A stretch of 38,600 bases of DNA, taken from Lentisphaerota bacterium (GTDB taxonomy: Bacteria > Verrucomicrobiota > Kiritimatiellia > UBA8416 > JABMPJ01). A model generated the notes under the pieces. The model was not told the origin of the DNA. It ran no database searches and worked only from the letters and a program-made list of their open reading frames with translations. Of this stretch, positions 16,456 to 25,804 are shown piece by piece. The DNA is taken from positions 1-38,600 of the forward strand of contig JABMPJ010000186.1 in assembly GCA_013203785.1 (NCBI GenBank), read 5' to 3'. Position numbers and translations under genes: made by a program. Every line of letters starts with the position of its first letter. The first letter of the stretch is position 1.

Positions 16456-18040
16456 GGATCTGCAGGCTGCTGGGCCATCAGGAACGGCGAGCACGGGAGG
16501 CAGGCTTATTCTGGCTATATTCGCTATCCTCCTATCATGCAACCTCATGATCGGCATGGCTCAGCCAGACTTCCTAAAGGATCCATATGTTGATCCGTAC
16601 GGCATGTGGTCCAACACGAAGCTAGTTGGCGAGATCTTGTTGCCCAAGCCCCTCCGTGGCGCACCCGGCTTCGAAATAGATTGGCTGATCACTGGCGTGG
16701 ATGGTCCGGTGCATGTCAGGGTGAGTCTGGATGGGTATCACATCGTGGACCGGACGATCAAAGCGGCAACCTCTGAGCTGGACCCGAGCGTGCGCCTTAT
16801 CTGGCTCTCGCTTGGATCAACAAGTCTGGCAAGTGGCAGCCATGAGTTGGAGGCGGTGATCGGTACGAACCGCCCTGATCGGGTTTCCTTCGAGGCCAAA
16901 GACGTTGCACAGGTTATTGTCAATGCTGCCGATCCAGAACAATGCATTAGACTTCTGGGGCTTCGGCACTCTGCGCTTCGAGATATGAACGGCATGGCAG
17001 TTATTGACGTATCATCGTCCGTTGACGGTCGTCCTTGCATCATCGATACCAAGGGCCACGGGTTCTCGCTTGATATTGCATCAGGGGAGTTCTACCCCAG
17101 GCCGGATGATACCGTTCCAGCAGAAGAGTTGCTGCTGTGGGGGGGCGATGACGGCAGGTTGGATGGAAGCGGAGAGCGAGATGTTTCGCGCTCGGGAGCG
17201 GAGAGTGCTAATGGCTGGAGGATTGGGGATCAGCGACTGTTCGTACGGAAGGGGTGCAGGCTCGTGTTGGGTGCGGCCACGTACACATGGTGGAAGGGGG
17301 GTGATGAACGGGCTGTGGACCTGTGGATGAAGGAGGATCGCATACCCGATCTATCCGATGGATCTGCCTACGCATTCGAGCGCGAGACGCTATATATTGG
17401 GTTCGGTCCAGCCGGAAGGGTCGAGGAGGGCCAAGGAGACTGGGGGCGTCTCTCTGGTAGTGTTGGCATGCTGTCCCTCGAGACCGGCGAATTTTCGTGG
17501 CTTCAACATCCCTATCCCGGTCCTGTATGGGTTAACGACATTGGGGTCGATCACTTGGGACGCTTATGGGTAGTACGGGGAGGCGGGGGGGGGCTTGGAC
17601 TCGGTATCGGGACCGTTGAGGTCACTGAGGCCTGGACCTGTCGGAAGATGGTGGTGTCGAATGAAGGGCTGAACCGTGCGTTGGATGAGCGATCTCCAGA
17701 TACTGCGGTTCTTGATACGGGCGGGATTGTGGCCGTGGCCTTCGATGCATCTGGTTCAGCTATACTGCTCACAGAGAAGGGCCTGTACAGGCATATAGAC
17801 CCTGGTTGGGATGCAATGCAGCCGCTTTGGTTTGGCCAGATGGCACAGCCATATTGTATCAGAGTCTTAGAAGATAACACGATCCTGATTGGGACGCTTG
17901 GTCATGGCTGCATCATATGGGACTACCCCTGGCACAGAGCTCGCATGAGCGGTAGGGGGCAGGGCGAAGGGGGTCACGAAGGGGGTCAGAGTACCAGGAA
18001 AAGGTCAACGGTAAATTTGACGGAGGGGGTCAGCCCTTGA
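16430..18040 (+). CDS. Secreted protein of unknown function, 3' end replaced by repeat
   Basis: 536 residues from the ATG at 16430, which overlaps the end of the preceding gene by 26 bases. A signal-peptide-like segment follows a basic n-region ('GGRLILAIFAILLSCNLMIGMAQ', about 25-47). The mature part has strand-rich units such as 'VWVNDIGVDHLGRLWVV', 'IVAVAFDASGSAILLTEKGLYR' and 'LEDNTILIGTLGHG', suggestive of beta-propeller blades. I do not recognise the family. The last residues ('TEGVSP') and the stop are encoded by the 77-bp transposase-associated repeat at 18021, so the native C-terminus has probably been lost. Adjacency to the orphan tip would fit an immunity or accessory role, but the size and secretion make this doubtful. 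Confidence 0.6.
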   Translation: MNCTKSHRKDLQAAGPSGTASTGGRLILAIFAILLSCNLMIGMAQPDFLKDPYVDPYGMWSNTKLVGEILLPKPLRGAPGFEIDWLITGVDGPVHVRVSLDGYHIVDRTIKAATSELDPSVRLIWLSLGSTSLASGSHELEAVIGTNRPDRVSFEAKDVAQVIVNAADPEQCIRLLGLRHSALRDMNGMAVIDVSSSVDGRPCIIDTKGHGFSLDIASGEFYPRPDDTVPAEELLLWGGDDGRLDGSGERDVSRSGAESANGWRIGDQRLFVRKGCRLVLGAATYTWWKGGDERAVDLWMKEDRIPDLSDGSAYAFERETLYIGFGPAGRVEEGQGDWGRLSGSVGMLSLETGEFSWLQHPYPGPVWVNDIGVDHLGRLWVVRGGGGGLGLGIGTVEVTEAWTCRKMVVSNEGLNRALDERSPDTAVLDTGGIVAVAFDASGSAILLTEKGLYRHIDPGWDAMQPLWFGQMAQPYCIRVLEDNTILIGTLGHGCIIWDYPWHRARMSGRGQGEGGHEGGQSTRKRSTVNLTEGVSP

Positions 18041-18097
18041 AATAACACTTTACTGGGGGTGGGAGTGGCCATGGTTGATCGGTTTCAAGCAGTCCAG
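18021..18097 (+). repeat. 77-bp direct repeat, copy 1, upstream of RAYT
   Basis: Identical to 25805-25881. Similarity extends about 10 bases further with two mismatches. It begins with GGGGGTCAGCCCTTGAAATA. The preceding 70 bases contain other GGGGTCA phrases and a small GTCAA/TTGAC hairpin. It lies just before the transposase gene, the usual place of the repeats such enzymes act on. Confidence 0.85.
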
Positions 18098-18115
18098 ACC
18101 GTCGAAGAAGAGATA

Positions 18116-18127
18116 AGGGACGGACCA
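18116..18127 (-). repeat. GGTCCGTCCC motif, inverted copy 2
   Basis: AGGGACGGACCA on the plus strand, the reverse complement of copy 1 and, apart from one base, of the copy at 19403-19413. Copies 2 and 3 flank the RAYT gene in opposite orientation and may be its element ends. Confidence 0.55.
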
Positions 18128-18207
18128 ATAGCCGATAATGTGCTTGTGCCCTCCCGCACGATGTGGAGAGTCGCATGGTTCGGTGAGACGAAAGAGGAGG
18201 CGAGGGG

Positions 18208-19206
18208 ATGAGAACGGCACGGATTGTGGGGAGGGGCGCATCGTACTATCACTGTATGACGCGGGTGATCGAGCGTAGGATGCTGCTGAATAGAGACGAG
18301 AAGGAACGTTTTCGCAAGACCATGCGGCAGGTGGCGGCCTTTGCCGGGATTGAGGTGCTGACATATGCCGTTCTCGACAACCACAACCACATCCTACTGC
18401 AAGTGCCCGAACGAGTAGAGCTAACCGAAGCAGAAGTGCTTGAGCGGATCACAGGGCTCTACGGCCGTGTGCGTGCCTCCGCAGTCGCCATGGAGCTCGA
18501 CTGCCATCGGGAGCAGGGCCGCCATGAAGAAGCTGCCGCCTTGCTCTACAGCTATACGCACCGCATGTACGACCTCTCGCAGTACATGAAGATGATCATG
18601 CAGCGCTTTACCCAGTCCTACAACCGTCGGCACGCTCGACGGGGTACTCTGTGGGAGGACCGGTTCAAGAGCATCCTGGTGGAGGGCACTGCTGATGCCC
18701 TTTCTACCATGGCCGCCTATATTGATCTGAATGCGGTCCGGGCGGGAATCGTTGAGGATCCCAAAGCTTACCGATTTTGCGGATACGGCGAAGCCGTAGC
18801 CGGCAACAAGGACGCCCGTCACGGCATCGAGCATATTGCGGCCGTATTGGGGCAGAGTGGCAATTGGTCGGCCCTGTCGCAGGCCTACCGAAAGTACCTA
18901 TTCATGCAGGCCGGTACGCATACCAAGCGCGGCCGCACGCTCAGAGAGGCCCAGATCGAGAAGGTGCTCGATGCGGGTGGCAAGCTTTCCAAGGCTGAGC
19001 TCCTGCACTGCCGGGTGCGTTACTTCTCGGACGGAGTCGTTCTGGGAAGCAAGGCCTTTGTGGAAGATATCTTCGAGTCGCATCGCGAGGAGTTCGGCCT
19101 GAAGCGTAAGACAGGGGCTCGCAAGCCAAAGTACGGCCACTGGGGGGAGCTCTGCACCATGCGCGACCTCAGGCTCGACCCAGTTACGCTGCCCGTTGCG
19201 GCCTGA
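18208..19206 (+). CDS. REP-associated tyrosine transposase (RAYT, Y1/IS200-like HUH)
   Basis: 332-residue HUH single-strand transposase, Y1_Tnp type. The metal-binding HUH motif is His59-Asn60-His61 in 'LDNHNHILLQVP', and the probable catalytic tyrosine is Tyr138 in 'QSYNRRHARRGTLWEDRF', which is the hallmark RAYT segment. 'AAYIDLNAVRAGIVEDPKAYRFCGYGEA' is also typical. A C-terminal extension of about 100 residues (from about 225) is found in many large RAYTs. The gene looks intact. The ATG at 18208 is preceded by GAGGCGAGGGG. RAYTs usually cleave and spread REP-like hairpins rather than moving as a full IS, and repeats of that kind flank this gene. Confidence 0.88.
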   Translation: MRTARIVGRGASYYHCMTRVIERRMLLNRDEKERFRKTMRQVAAFAGIEVLTYAVLDNHNHILLQVPERVELTEAEVLERITGLYGRVRASAVAMELDCHREQGRHEEAAALLYSYTHRMYDLSQYMKMIMQRFTQSYNRRHARRGTLWEDRFKSILVEGTADALSTMAAYIDLNAVRAGIVEDPKAYRFCGYGEAVAGNKDARHGIEHIAAVLGQSGNWSALSQAYRKYLFMQAGTHTKRGRTLREAQIEKVLDAGGKLSKAELLHCRVRYFSDGVVLGSKAFVEDIFESHREEFGLKRKTGARKPKYGHWGELCTMRDLRLDPVTLPVAA

Positions 19207-19401
19207 CCGTGGCCGTCGAGGGTTCCAGCGCGAGTCAACGGGGCGGAGCTGTGCCCTATGCGCCATGCTTGCCGCGATATGGTGGTCATCATGACTTGTG
19301 ATGAGTTTTTCACGTGTCTTCTCGGCCCAATCCCTTAGCGGCTGACGTCTCATCTCTCCATTGCCGGGTGCGGGATCTGTGGTCGTGGGAATGATATATA
19401 G

Positions 19402-22400
19402 ATGGTCCGTCCCCTATTTGCCAGCAGCAGTGGCAGCGGCCTTGACGGCACCATCACCGGCACCACGGCCGCCGCTTGGAAAATCGGTCGCATGGACCTG
19501 GCGCTCGAATTTGACGGGACCAACGACGGTATCGTGGTCGCCGATGCCGCCGCACTTGACCTGACCAACAGCCTCGCTATCAGCGCCTGGGTCTACCAAG
19601 CGCCTGAGGCGAGCACCAACACACAAATTATTCTCGCCAAGAATGGCGCCTACACCCTCTCGCTCGAAGGCCGACACCCCACCCTCCGCATCCAGGGCGT
19701 CTCCCCGGCCTCCATGACCGTCTCCAACCTCATCGCACACAAGAGATGGACCCATCTCGCCGCCACCTATGACGGCACCCACATGGCCCTCTACGCCGAC
19801 GGCCTGCAGATCGGCACCACCAACGCCACGGGCACTCTCGCTGTGAATAGCAGTGTGCTGGGAATCGCACATGACCCTACGCTCACGAACGGCTATTTCG
19901 GCGGCATGATTGACGAGGTCAGACTCTACTCCGTCGCCCTCTCCACATCCCAGGTCTGGGAGGTCTACCAATACGGGGCCGATCCCGATGGCGATGAGAT
20001 CGGGAATGAGGACGAGCTGCAGAACGGCTCCGACCCCAACAGTTTCGGGCTGTCGGCCGGTATCGCGGGTGATCTCAACGGCGATGGACAGCTCACCTCT
20101 GCCGACGTCGATCTGCTCACCTCCCTCGTCAACGACCTCTCCGCCAACGTCACGCGCTACACCTACGACCCCAACGGCAATGTCGCCACGGTCACCGATG
20201 CCCTGGAGGGCACCAGCACCTTTACCTACGACAAGAACAACCGTCAGACCATCGTCACCGATGCGCTCGGTAGCGGCACCACCAACGCCTACAACGCCGC
20301 GGGCTATCTCGCCGCCACCTGGGATGCGCTCGGTGAGAAGACCGCTATCGCGTACAACGCCTTCGGGAACCCCATCCGCATCACCAATGCGCTCGATAAG
20401 GTCAGCACGATGGCCTACAACAGCGTCGGCCAGGTCACCAACAGTACCGATTCACGTGGCATCAGCCAATCCACCCAGTACGACGCCCTCAAGCGCGTCT
20501 ATCAAGTCACCGTTGCCGTCGGCACCGCTCAGGCCGCCACCTCCACGACCTACTATGACGCCAACGACAACGTCATCAGTAACCTCAATGACCATGGCAT
20601 TGAGACTGTGTACGAGTACGATGCCAACAACCGCCCGACCAAGGCAACTGCGGCGAAAGGGACCTCGGACGAAGTGGTGACGGAGTACGTCTACGATGCG
20701 CGTGGTTTGCAGACCTCCACCAAAGACGGACGCGGCAACACACAGAGCGTAACCTACGACGCTCTAGGGCGTCAGCTCAGCGTGACCGACAGAGAAGGCA
20801 ACCAGACCGAGTTCCGCTACGATAACCTCGGCCGCCAGATTAAAGGTATCCGCCCCAACGGACGCGTCATCGAGTATCGCTATGACAAGCTCGGTCGCCA
20901 AATCCAGCTTGTCGATGGTGCGGTCGATGCGCAGACCGAGTATGACCTCCTGAATCGTGTGGTCGCCGATGTGAACTTCCGGGGCATCCGCAGTGAGTTC
21001 CTCTACGACGCCATGGGCAATGTCACCAACCAGGTGGCCGCCAAGAGCTACAGCGAAACCACCAGCACCGCCTACGAATACGATGCCATGTATCGCGTGA
21101 AGCGGATCGTCAACGGCAACGACGAGGACATCTCGATTGTCTATGATGCGCTTGGTCGTCCCGTTACGCGCACGGACGAGCTGGGTCGTTCTGTGACCAA
21201 CGTCTATGCTGATGGCATCAACCTGACCAGCTACACCAAAGCCGATGGCACCGTGATCTCCAACAGCTATGACAGCCTCAGTCGCCTGAGCGGTGTCTAT
21301 GCCGATGGTGTCCTCCAGCAGCAGTTCCAGTACGACACCCTTTCTCGTATGACCAACGCGTGGGAGTACAACCGCAGCGGGGCAGGCGACGACCGCGAGG
21401 TCCTGTTCCAGTACGACGCCCTCAACCGGGTCAGCCGCGAAATCCAGAACGGTGCCCAGGTGGATCGGCAGTACGATGACAACGGGAACCAGACCCAAGT
21501 CACCTATCCATCTGCCTATGTCGTCAAGCGCACCTTTGACAAGAACGACGCCCTTGAGACGCTCAAGAACAGCGCCGGGACGACCACGTATGCCTCCTAC
21601 ACCTATGACATCAACAGCCGCATCGACGACATCAGCTTCGGCAGCAGCGTCACCGAGAGCTATGGCTATGATAGCCGCGAACGGTTGGCCTCCCTCGATC
21701 AGCTCGGCAGCAGTGTCGATATCGATTATGACCTCTCGCATGATGCCAACGGAAATGTCACCTTCTCCGACAATAACGACGACGAAGCCTACAACTACAC
21801 CTACGACGCCCTCGACAGAGTCAAACGCAAGCGCGACACCTCCGAGCTCGTACGTGAGCTACTCAGCTACGACAAGATGGGCAACTGGTCGAGCTACTCG
21901 AATAACGTCAGCGGCAACGAAACACGGACGATCAACGCCGCCAACGAGTACACCGAGATCAATGAAGACGATCTCACGTATGACGAGAACGGCAGTCTAA
22001 CCGACTGGGATGGCCAGGAGTTTGTATACGACTACCTCGACCGTCTGATCGAGGTGAAAAGCAACGCCCAGACCATTGTCACGTACACCTATGATGCCCT
22101 CAACCGCAGAACCACCAAAGAGGTCGCCGCCACCTCTGAGAGCACCGAGTATCTCTACGACGGCGACCAGGTTATTGAAGAGAAGGTGGAAGGCTCCCTG
22201 GCCCGGAAGTTCATCTATGGCAACGGCATAGATAGCCCTGTCGCCATGATCTCGACGGGTACGTATTACTACCTGCGCGATTGGCGCGGTAACATCCGCG
22301 TCATCACCGACGACAGCGGAGACGTGGTCGAGACCTACAAGTACAGCCTCTTCGGTCAGACCACTATCTACAACGGTTCCGCCCAGCTCATAGCCGAAAG

Positions 22401-24675
22401 CGCTATCGGCAATCCCTATGGCTATACCGGCCGTCGCCTCGAGCCCGAGACCGGCCTCTACCACTACCGCAACCGCGCTTACAGCCCCGAACTCGGTCGC
22501 TTCCTCCAGCGCGATCCGGCCGGTTACATCGACGGTCTCAATCTCTACGCCTATACCGCAAACAACCCGCTCTCCTATGGCGACCCCTATGGCCTCTATC
22601 GCTGGGAGCACAACCTCGATCCCGATATCGGATCCGCGATCCTGGGGCATATGGCTCAGACGCGTGAGTATTACTATGCGAACGCCGAGAGCGAGCGTAG
22701 ACGGCAGCAGGCATATGCCCTGGATGTCGAGAATGCGCTGGCCAATCGTGAGAGCATCGGTCTCGCATACGGTATGACAGGGGACGAGGTGCTCTCTCAT
22801 CTGGACGTGATTGTGGATATATGGGCGAGCGAAGGTGTTACTCGGTCACGAAACGACATTCTCTTGGAAATGGCTGCAGGCGCCGCGCAGAGGTGGGATG
22901 AGCGTCTGAGTGCGGAGGTGGACAATCTGCAGGCCCAGTATCGGGAGCACATGGGTGGTTCAGCAGACCTGTCTTCATTCGGTTGGCTCCCCGGTGCACA
23001 GGAGGGATTGCCTATTACGTGGGATCAAGCCGGGGCTCTCTCTCTTGGGGGAGTCACGGAACTGCCCCAGCTCTCCCTGAATGATGGTGACAACCGGTGG
23101 TGGCAGCTGAATTTCGTGGAATTCCAGCTAAGTGGTGGTGGAGTATTGGACGGGTTCAGTGGGGAGATGGAGTCACGATTCGGCCTGACGGGGAGCACGC
23201 CCGATGACATCGGGAGAATGTTTGGCTACCTGGATCAGCGTTATCAGCGGGATGAGGCCGCCAGAGGCCATGGATGGTTGCAGGGCGTAGCCACGGTGGC
23301 CGCTGTTGTCGTCAATGTCGCGATGGGCAATTACCCTGGGGCGGCCATTGCGGCCTACCAGGGAATTACCGGTAATGACTTAAGCAGTCTCGACTTCAGG
23401 ATAGCCTCTTCTGGCGATTTTGCACTTGATTTTCGAGGGGGTGGGGTCTACTTCGGGACCGATGAAGTCAGTCTTGGTTACACGTCGGCAGGATGGGCTC
23501 AGGAATTCCATTCCGGAGATGTCGACATCCAGTACGGTGGTGGAGGGTATTCCCTGGGCATTGATGGCTATAGTATTGGTTCCAGCGTCGCAAGCGGCGC
23601 GCCTGGTATCACACTGTCAACCCCCGAGTTTTCCATCTCGTACTCAATGAACAACAATTTTAGCTTCAGTAACGAGGACTTCTCGATTGGGTTTGGCGGA
23701 GGAAACTACAGCTTCAGCAACGATGACTTTTCGATAGGGGTTGGTGGCTTTGGTGAGAGTGGTTACAGTGTCAACTTCGGATTCGATGGCTTCAACGCTG
23801 GCTACAGCACCTTGCCGAGTACTGCCAATAATGGTGGTGGCAATTTCAACGTTAGCTATGAAATCGTTGATGGCCTCGGTGTAGGCTATGGAAGCAACGG
23901 CTCGTCCCTCATAACTCGGGCGGGTAGCGTCAGGTTTCGTGAGATCGGAGACGGCATAGGGGCCGCTTGGAATGCCGTTCGCTCTGCGTGGCCGAGTGGA
24001 GGAGGGCAGGCTGACTTGGTAACTGTGCCACCGGGCGCTGCCCCGTGGAGCTTAGAGGATGTTGGGATAATGCCCGTTGGAGCGCTGAGCGTGAATCCGG
24101 AAACCGGAGAATACACCTTGCGTGGAGGACCAGCTGCGTCCATGGTTGGTCCTCTTGCCGGGCCTACGGCGCAGTTGGATACTAGGGGGAATCTTGTAGC
24201 GGGTGGCTTTAATGATTATTTCAATAAAGCGACCGGTGGCCTTTCTGTTGATGGTGTTATTAAGCTGTACAAAGCGCAGACCGGCTCCGACATTGCGCGT
24301 TACCAGCTTGAGAAGCTCTTTACTGATCATAAATACGCGCAGAAGACTCTGATCGCAGATGAGAATCTTCATCTTGTCGCGGGCTTGAGAGGGATTCTGA
24401 ATCGGAATGCTCCCAGAACAATGTCCAGGTCATCCGTAGCTGAAGGATGGACGAAACTCCCATGGTATAAGAGTGTCTTTCATAACCCTTGGTATGCCCC
24501 GCTGCGGAACGCAAAATATGTCGGACCAGGCGGGCATATGGAAGGTGTGTATGATGCCCAAGGGAAGTGGGTTCGTGATCCGAAGTTTATTGCAACATTC
24601 AATTTCTTTGATCCAAATAAGGTAACTGAACATTTTGCTGCCGATGTGAAGCCCTATAATAAGTTGGGGAACTAG
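19402..24675 (+). CDS. Rhs repeat protein with LamG, dockerin-like loop, core and toxin-like tip (5' truncated)
   Basis: 1757 residues. In order: a LamG/concanavalin-like domain (about 30-190, 'GGMIDEVRLYSVALS'); calcium loops 'DPDGDEIGNEDEL' and dockerin-like 'DLNGDGQLTSADVDLL' (about 194-242); many YD repeats (about 247-950); the Rhs core (about 959-1065, 'YGYTGRRLEPETGLYHYRNR', then 'YSPELGRFLQRDPAGY'); a 690-residue variable part with a Gly-rich strand region (about 1345-1470); and a tip ending 'GGHMEGVYDAQGKWV...DP...HFAADVKPY'. There is no signal peptide and the ATG lies inside the GGTCCGTCCC repeat, so the 5' end has been replaced. The tip is AT-richer than the scaffold, as expected for exchanged toxin modules. 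The toxin activity of the tip is not identified. Confidence 0.82.
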   Translation: MVRPLFASSSGSGLDGTITGTTAAAWKIGRMDLALEFDGTNDGIVVADAAALDLTNSLAISAWVYQAPEASTNTQIILAKNGAYTLSLEGRHPTLRIQGVSPASMTVSNLIAHKRWTHLAATYDGTHMALYADGLQIGTTNATGTLAVNSSVLGIAHDPTLTNGYFGGMIDEVRLYSVALSTSQVWEVYQYGADPDGDEIGNEDELQNGSDPNSFGLSAGIAGDLNGDGQLTSADVDLLTSLVNDLSANVTRYTYDPNGNVATVTDALEGTSTFTYDKNNRQTIVTDALGSGTTNAYNAAGYLAATWDALGEKTAIAYNAFGNPIRITNALDKVSTMAYNSVGQVTNSTDSRGISQSTQYDALKRVYQVTVAVGTAQAATSTTYYDANDNVISNLNDHGIETVYEYDANNRPTKATAAKGTSDEVVTEYVYDARGLQTSTKDGRGNTQSVTYDALGRQLSVTDREGNQTEFRYDNLGRQIKGIRPNGRVIEYRYDKLGRQIQLVDGAVDAQTEYDLLNRVVADVNFRGIRSEFLYDAMGNVTNQVAAKSYSETTSTAYEYDAMYRVKRIVNGNDEDISIVYDALGRPVTRTDELGRSVTNVYADGINLTSYTKADGTVISNSYDSLSRLSGVYADGVLQQQFQYDTLSRMTNAWEYNRSGAGDDREVLFQYDALNRVSREIQNGAQVDRQYDDNGNQTQVTYPSAYVVKRTFDKNDALETLKNSAGTTTYASYTYDINSRIDDISFGSSVTESYGYDSRERLASLDQLGSSVDIDYDLSHDANGNVTFSDNNDDEAYNYTYDALDRVKRKRDTSELVRELLSYDKMGNWSSYSNNVSGNETRTINAANEYTEINEDDLTYDENGSLTDWDGQEFVYDYLDRLIEVKSNAQTIVTYTYDALNRRTTKEVAATSESTEYLYDGDQVIEEKVEGSLARKFIYGNGIDSPVAMISTGTYYYLRDWRGNIRVITDDSGDVVETYKYSLFGQTTIYNGSAQLIAESAIGNPYGYTGRRLEPETGLYHYRNRAYSPELGRFLQRDPAGYIDGLNLYAYTANNPLSYGDPYGLYRWEHNLDPDIGSAILGHMAQTREYYYANAESERRRQQAYALDVENALANRESIGLAYGMTGDEVLSHLDVIVDIWASEGVTRSRNDILLEMAAGAAQRWDERLSAEVDNLQAQYREHMGGSADLSSFGWLPGAQEGLPITWDQAGALSLGGVTELPQLSLNDGDNRWWQLNFVEFQLSGGGVLDGFSGEMESRFGLTGSTPDDIGRMFGYLDQRYQRDEAARGHGWLQGVATVAAVVVNVAMGNYPGAAIAAYQGITGNDLSSLDFRIASSGDFALDFRGGGVYFGTDEVSLGYTSAGWAQEFHSGDVDIQYGGGGYSLGIDGYSIGSSVASGAPGITLSTPEFSISYSMNNNFSFSNEDFSIGFGGGNYSFSNDDFSIGVGGFGESGYSVNFGFDGFNAGYSTLPSTANNGGGNFNVSYEIVDGLGVGYGSNGSSLITRAGSVRFREIGDGIGAAWNAVRSAWPSGGGQADLVTVPPGAAPWSLEDVGIMPVGALSVNPETGEYTLRGGPAASMVGPLAGPTAQLDTRGNLVAGGFNDYFNKATGGLSVDGVIKLYKAQTGSDIARYQLEKLFTDHKYAQKTLIADENLHLVAGLRGILNRNAPRTMSRSSVAEGWTKLPWYKSVFHNPWYAPLRNAKYVGPGGHMEGVYDAQGKWVRDPKFIATFNFFDPNKVTEHFAADVKPYNKLGN
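19403..19413 (+). repeat. GGTCCGTCCC motif, copy 3
   Basis: TGGTCCGTCCC directly overlaps the apparent ATG of the large Rhs ORF. With copy 2 it brackets the RAYT gene as an inverted pair about 1.3 kb apart. Confidence 0.55.
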
Positions 24676-24676
24676 G

Positions 24677-25345
24677 ATGCGTTTAGTTGTATTTTTGTTT
24701 TTGGCGGGTTGTGTCCATGGGGAGGAGTCTTTCATGTCCGAAGAGTTTTACAGGAATAAGATGTCCAATAATATGGAGCATGCAGCAGCGTGGATTCTCA
24801 ATGAAGGATTACAGATTGTGCACTTGCATGATGCTGCGACGTTGAGCAGAACGTTAGTAGACCGATGGGCTGTCCAGCTTGCGGTTAAGGAGCCTGGCAT
24901 CGACGATGGTTACGAGCTTGCATATTTTCCAGTCGCTGCAAAAGGCATGCATTATGATATTAACTGTTTGCATCGTGTTACGGGAGAGAAGGCCACATAT
25001 GAATACTGGTTGATCAATAAGCGTGGTGCCGATTGGTTCGGAAACCGTAGAGCCATGTTCTATATCATGAAGACTGCAGATGTTCATGCCAAGCGCGAGC
25101 AAGTGCATTCTAGCGATCAGTTCTTTGATGAGTATGAGGTTGATGACGTGAAGCTGACCTTGCCGCTCACCGATTTGCAGCTGCTTTACAGGATGGAAGC
25201 ATGGAAATATCCTGACAGCTATGCTGGCTCCAAGCTTCCAGATACGGAAGTCTCGCTAGATCAGCGCGGATATTTCGTAGTTGGATCCGGCTGGCAGAAG
25301 GCAGGCCGTGCAATTCGTGGTATCTTTGGAGCGAGAAAGGAATGA
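24677..25345 (+). CDS. Lipoprotein, candidate immunity protein for the Rhs tip
   Basis: 222 residues, starting one base after the stop of the Rhs gene. The N-terminus 'MRLVVFLFLAGC' is a short lipoprotein signal with the lipobox LAGC (Cys12). The rest is soluble, mixed alpha/beta, without recognised motifs. Position directly behind a toxin tip and the AT-rich composition shared with it are the classical signs of an immunity gene. A lipid anchor would place it in the periplasm or at the outer membrane. The cognate role is inferred from position only; the family was not recognised. Confidence 0.65.
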   Translation: MRLVVFLFLAGCVHGEESFMSEEFYRNKMSNNMEHAAAWILNEGLQIVHLHDAATLSRTLVDRWAVQLAVKEPGIDDGYELAYFPVAAKGMHYDINCLHRVTGEKATYEYWLINKRGADWFGNRRAMFYIMKTADVHAKREQVHSSDQFFDEYEVDDVKLTLPLTDLQLLYRMEAWKYPDSYAGSKLPDTEVSLDQRGYFVVGSGWQKAGRAIRGIFGARKE

Positions 25346-25689
25346 GCCCACACTCTCGTGCAAGGGGTTTACATTGGATGGTAATTCAGCGAAAGATGCT
25401 AATTCGATCAATGCCAGTGACCTTACCGTTGTTTGGTTTCATGGTCTGTGTCCTTTCGCTATCTGCGGCGACAGGGATTTCTGAGCTGATTTCCAATGTT
25501 GATATCGCATTTCCTTTTTATTGTCGTAGTCTATTTCCGGTAGCTGCTTTTGTCGGAATCGTCATGCTATTACTTGACTGGCGCTTTTCTAACAGCAAAG
25601 GGAAGTTGATAAGCGGTTTAGCTCTTTGCTTGCTTGTTGCATGCGGCTTTCTCGGATGGATATGTGCCCAGTCGATTATTGGTTTTTAG
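25342..25689 (+). CDS. Small membrane protein, about three TM helices
   Basis: 115 residues, with its ATG overlapping the stop of the preceding gene (ATGA). Hydrophobic segments are near residues 24-48, 55-78 and 88-112. The function was not recognised. It may be a second immunity protein or part of the same transferred cassette. Internal ATGs at 25378 and later are possible starts. Composition is AT-rich like its upstream neighbour. Confidence 0.55.
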   Translation: MSPHSRARGLHWMVIQRKMLIRSMPVTLPLFGFMVCVLSLSAATGISELISNVDIAFPFYCRSLFPVAAFVGIVMLLLDWRFSNSKGKLISGLALCLLVACGFLGWICAQSIIGF

Positions 25690-25726
25690 TCAAAGGACGG
25701 GCGGGGACGGGCGGGGTCGAGGCAGG

Positions 25727-25795
25727 CGGGGTCAGCCCTTAAGAAATAAGTAACGAGGTGATGCGCGTCAGGAGGGGCGGCCCTTGAGATAATAC
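25727..25795 (+). repeat. Two degenerate copies of the RAYT-associated repeat start
   Basis: GCGGGGTCAGCCCTTAAGAA (25727-25746) and GGGGCGGCCCTTGAGATAAT (25774-25793) are variants of the GGGGTCAGCCCTTGAAATAA start of the 77-bp repeat that follows at 25805. The three form an irregular array. Confidence 0.6.
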
Positions 25796-25804
25796 TTGGC
25801 CGGG

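Noticed and set aside
20764..21741. Long minus-strand ORFs within the YD-repeat regions (also 28311-29906)
   Set aside because: The YD-repeat codons leave the antisense frame open periodically; the products are repeat-like and lack recognisable domains.
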